49,993 bases of DNA from an uncultured Eubacteriales bacterium (GTDB lineage Bacteria > Bacillota > Clostridia > Oscillospirales > Oscillospiraceae), in the NCBI GenBank assembly GCA_900549545.1, contig URPA01000008.1:1-49993 (forward strand). The letters run 5' to 3'. Shown here one piece after another: positions 49,173 through 49,993 of the stretch; the first letter of the stretch is position 1, and the number at the start of each line of letters is the position of its first letter. The notes under the pieces are model-generated. The model made no database searches and was not told the origin of the DNA. It saw only the letters and a program-made list of their open reading frames with translations. Position numbers and translations under genes: made by a program.

Positions 49173-49233
49173 ATGGAACACAGCAATTTGCGGCGGCGTT
49201 CTGCAAACTTTAATACTTACAGGAGATTTTACT

Positions 49234-49993
49234 ATGACAACAGCGGAAATTCTGCGCCTTATCCAGAGCGCGGAGCGGGAGGCTGCGGAGCTTATGCTCC
49301 ACGCGCGGAAAATTCTGGCCGAGACGAAAACCGGCAAGCGCGATGTCGTGACGGAATACGACAGGCGGGTACAGGAGCTTTTGATGCACCGGCTGGGGGA
49401 TGCCCTGCCCGGGGCGGCGTTTTTCTGCGAGGAGAACATGCAGCGGGACGAGCTTGAAGCCGGGACGCTGTTTATAATCGACCCCATCGACGGCACGATG
49501 AACTTCGTCCACGGCTTCCACCACAGCTGCATTTCGGTGGCCTACATGAGCCGGGGCACGGTGCTGGCCGGGGCGGTCTATAACCCGTATCTCGACGAGA
49601 TGTTCACTGCCGAAAAGGGCGGCGGCGCGTTTCTCAACGGCAGGGCCATCCATGTGACGGACGCGCCCCTTGCCGAGAGCCTTGTCTGCTGCGGCACCTC
49701 GCCCTACGCTCCCGAGCGGGCGGATTACAGCTTTGAGCTGATGAAAAGGGCCTTCCTCGCAAGCCTTGACCTGCGGCGGGAGGGCGCGGCGGCGCTGGAT
49801 CTGTGCACCGTGGCGGCCGGGCGCGCCGGGGCCTATTTTGAGCTTCAGGTAAGCCTCTGGGATTTTGCCGCCGGGGCGCTCATTGCCGAGGAGGCGGGCG
49901 CTGTCTGCCGCACGCTTGAGGGCGCTCCCCTGCCCTATGACGGCAGCCGCCCGGGCATCCTCGCGGGAAGTCCGCAGGCGGTGGAAGCGCTGC
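49234..49993 (+). CDS. suhB: Inositol monophosphatase family protein (3' end outside the window)
   Basis: Mg2+-dependent sugar-phosphate phosphatase of the IMPase/SuhB family; the visible 253 codons run off the right edge. Metal-binding motifs are present: FCEENM (~68-73, Glu), IIDPIDGTMNFVHGF (~85-99, Asp pair) and a C-terminal WDFAAGALIAEEAGA (~209-223) carrying the last Asp. AGGAG lies eight bases before the ATG. The usual length is ~260 aa, so only a few residues are missing. Substrate may be inositol phosphate or another sugar phosphate. Confidence 0.93.
   Translation, partial: MTTAEILRLIQSAEREAAELMLHARKILAETKTGKRDVVTEYDRRVQELLMHRLGDALPGAAFFCEENMQRDELEAGTLFIIDPIDGTMNFVHGFHHSCISVAYMSRGTVLAGAVYNPYLDEMFTAEKGGGAFLNGRAIHVTDAPLAESLVCCGTSPYAPERADYSFELMKRAFLASLDLRREGAAALDLCTVAAGRAGAYFELQVSLWDFAAGALIAEEAGAVCRTLEGAPLPYDGSRPGILAGSPQAVEAL

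Larger units (their letters stand above)
48806..49233. other. Intergenic repeat region
   Basis: 428 bp without a convincing gene. It contains a terminator, a GCAA-tetraloop hairpin (CCGGGC/GCCCGG near 48862-48877), a 10-bp stem (CAAAATTGAA 48956-48965 with 48981-48990) and two copies of a hairpin-type repeat (listed separately). Confidence 0.65.

Overview
The window looks like a chromosomal segment of an anaerobic, gut-type Clostridia, probably an Oscillospiraceae-like lineage. This is inferred from Firmicutes-type Shine-Dalgarno sites (AGGAGG family), the EutV/EutW antitermination pair typical of Firmicutes ethanolamine loci, 2-enoate-reductase-type flavoenzymes, CotH/VTC genes and the protein sequences. 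No rRNA gene, intact tRNA gene, CRISPR array or transposase is visible. Almost everything lies on the minus strand; only 26987-28787 and 46430-end carry plus-strand genes.

Region 1 (1-4973) appears to be the right end of an integrated element. It holds type I restriction-modification genes hsdM and hsdS, an AlbA_2/Schlafen-type regulator, and at its edge a 46-bp 3' half of an initiator tRNA (fMet) followed by a 21-bp-stem terminator. This is the pattern left at the distal end of an element that integrated into a tRNA gene. No hsdR or integrase is in the window.

Region 2 (5048-26681) is an ethanolamine-utilisation super-cluster read leftward: DUF2284 protein, amidohydrolase, eutV-eutW, a leader terminator, eutA-eutB-eutC-eutL-eutE-eutM-eutT-pduL-eutN-pduS-pduT-eutS-eutP. 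A TRAP transporter (dctP-dctQ-dctM) with its own promoter and a cytosolic glycerophosphodiester phosphodiesterase follow, then an amino-acid permease and a second amidohydrolase. EutBC splits ethanolamine to acetaldehyde and ammonia, EutE makes acetyl-CoA, PduL makes acetyl-phosphate, and EutP may act on acetyl-phosphate. EutT and EutA supply and maintain the B12 cofactor. EutM, EutL, EutS, EutN and a PduT-like trimer form the shell. eutH, eutG and eutQ are not seen. Their absence, with TRAP, phosphodiesterase and amidohydrolases attached, suggests ethanolamine may come from precursors rather than only as the free amine.

Region 3 (26987-29700) has an HxlR regulator followed by an acyltransferase-like and a PAP2-like membrane protein (a small lipid module), then a convergent DMT-type transporter.

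Region 4 (29763-37572) is a LysR regulator driving two paralogous ~650-aa flavin/Fe-S 2-enoate-reductase-type enzymes and an MFS transporter, with a second MFS gene behind an intergenic stretch rich in perfect palindromes.

Region 5 (37673-46305) is a tightly packed minus-strand operon: comEA, response regulator, histidine kinase, Xaa-Pro peptidase, CotH-kinase protein, VTC (polyphosphate-polymerase-like) domain protein, DUF4956 membrane protein and a Cthe_2159-type beta-helix lipoprotein. The last four form a conserved-looking surface or polyphosphate module of unknown function and are the best candidate here for an undescribed system.

Region 6 (46430-end) has a D-Ala-D-Ala carboxypeptidase with a clear sigma-A promoter, a prolyl-iminopeptidase-like hydrolase, an intergenic repeat region and a 3'-truncated inositol-monophosphatase gene.
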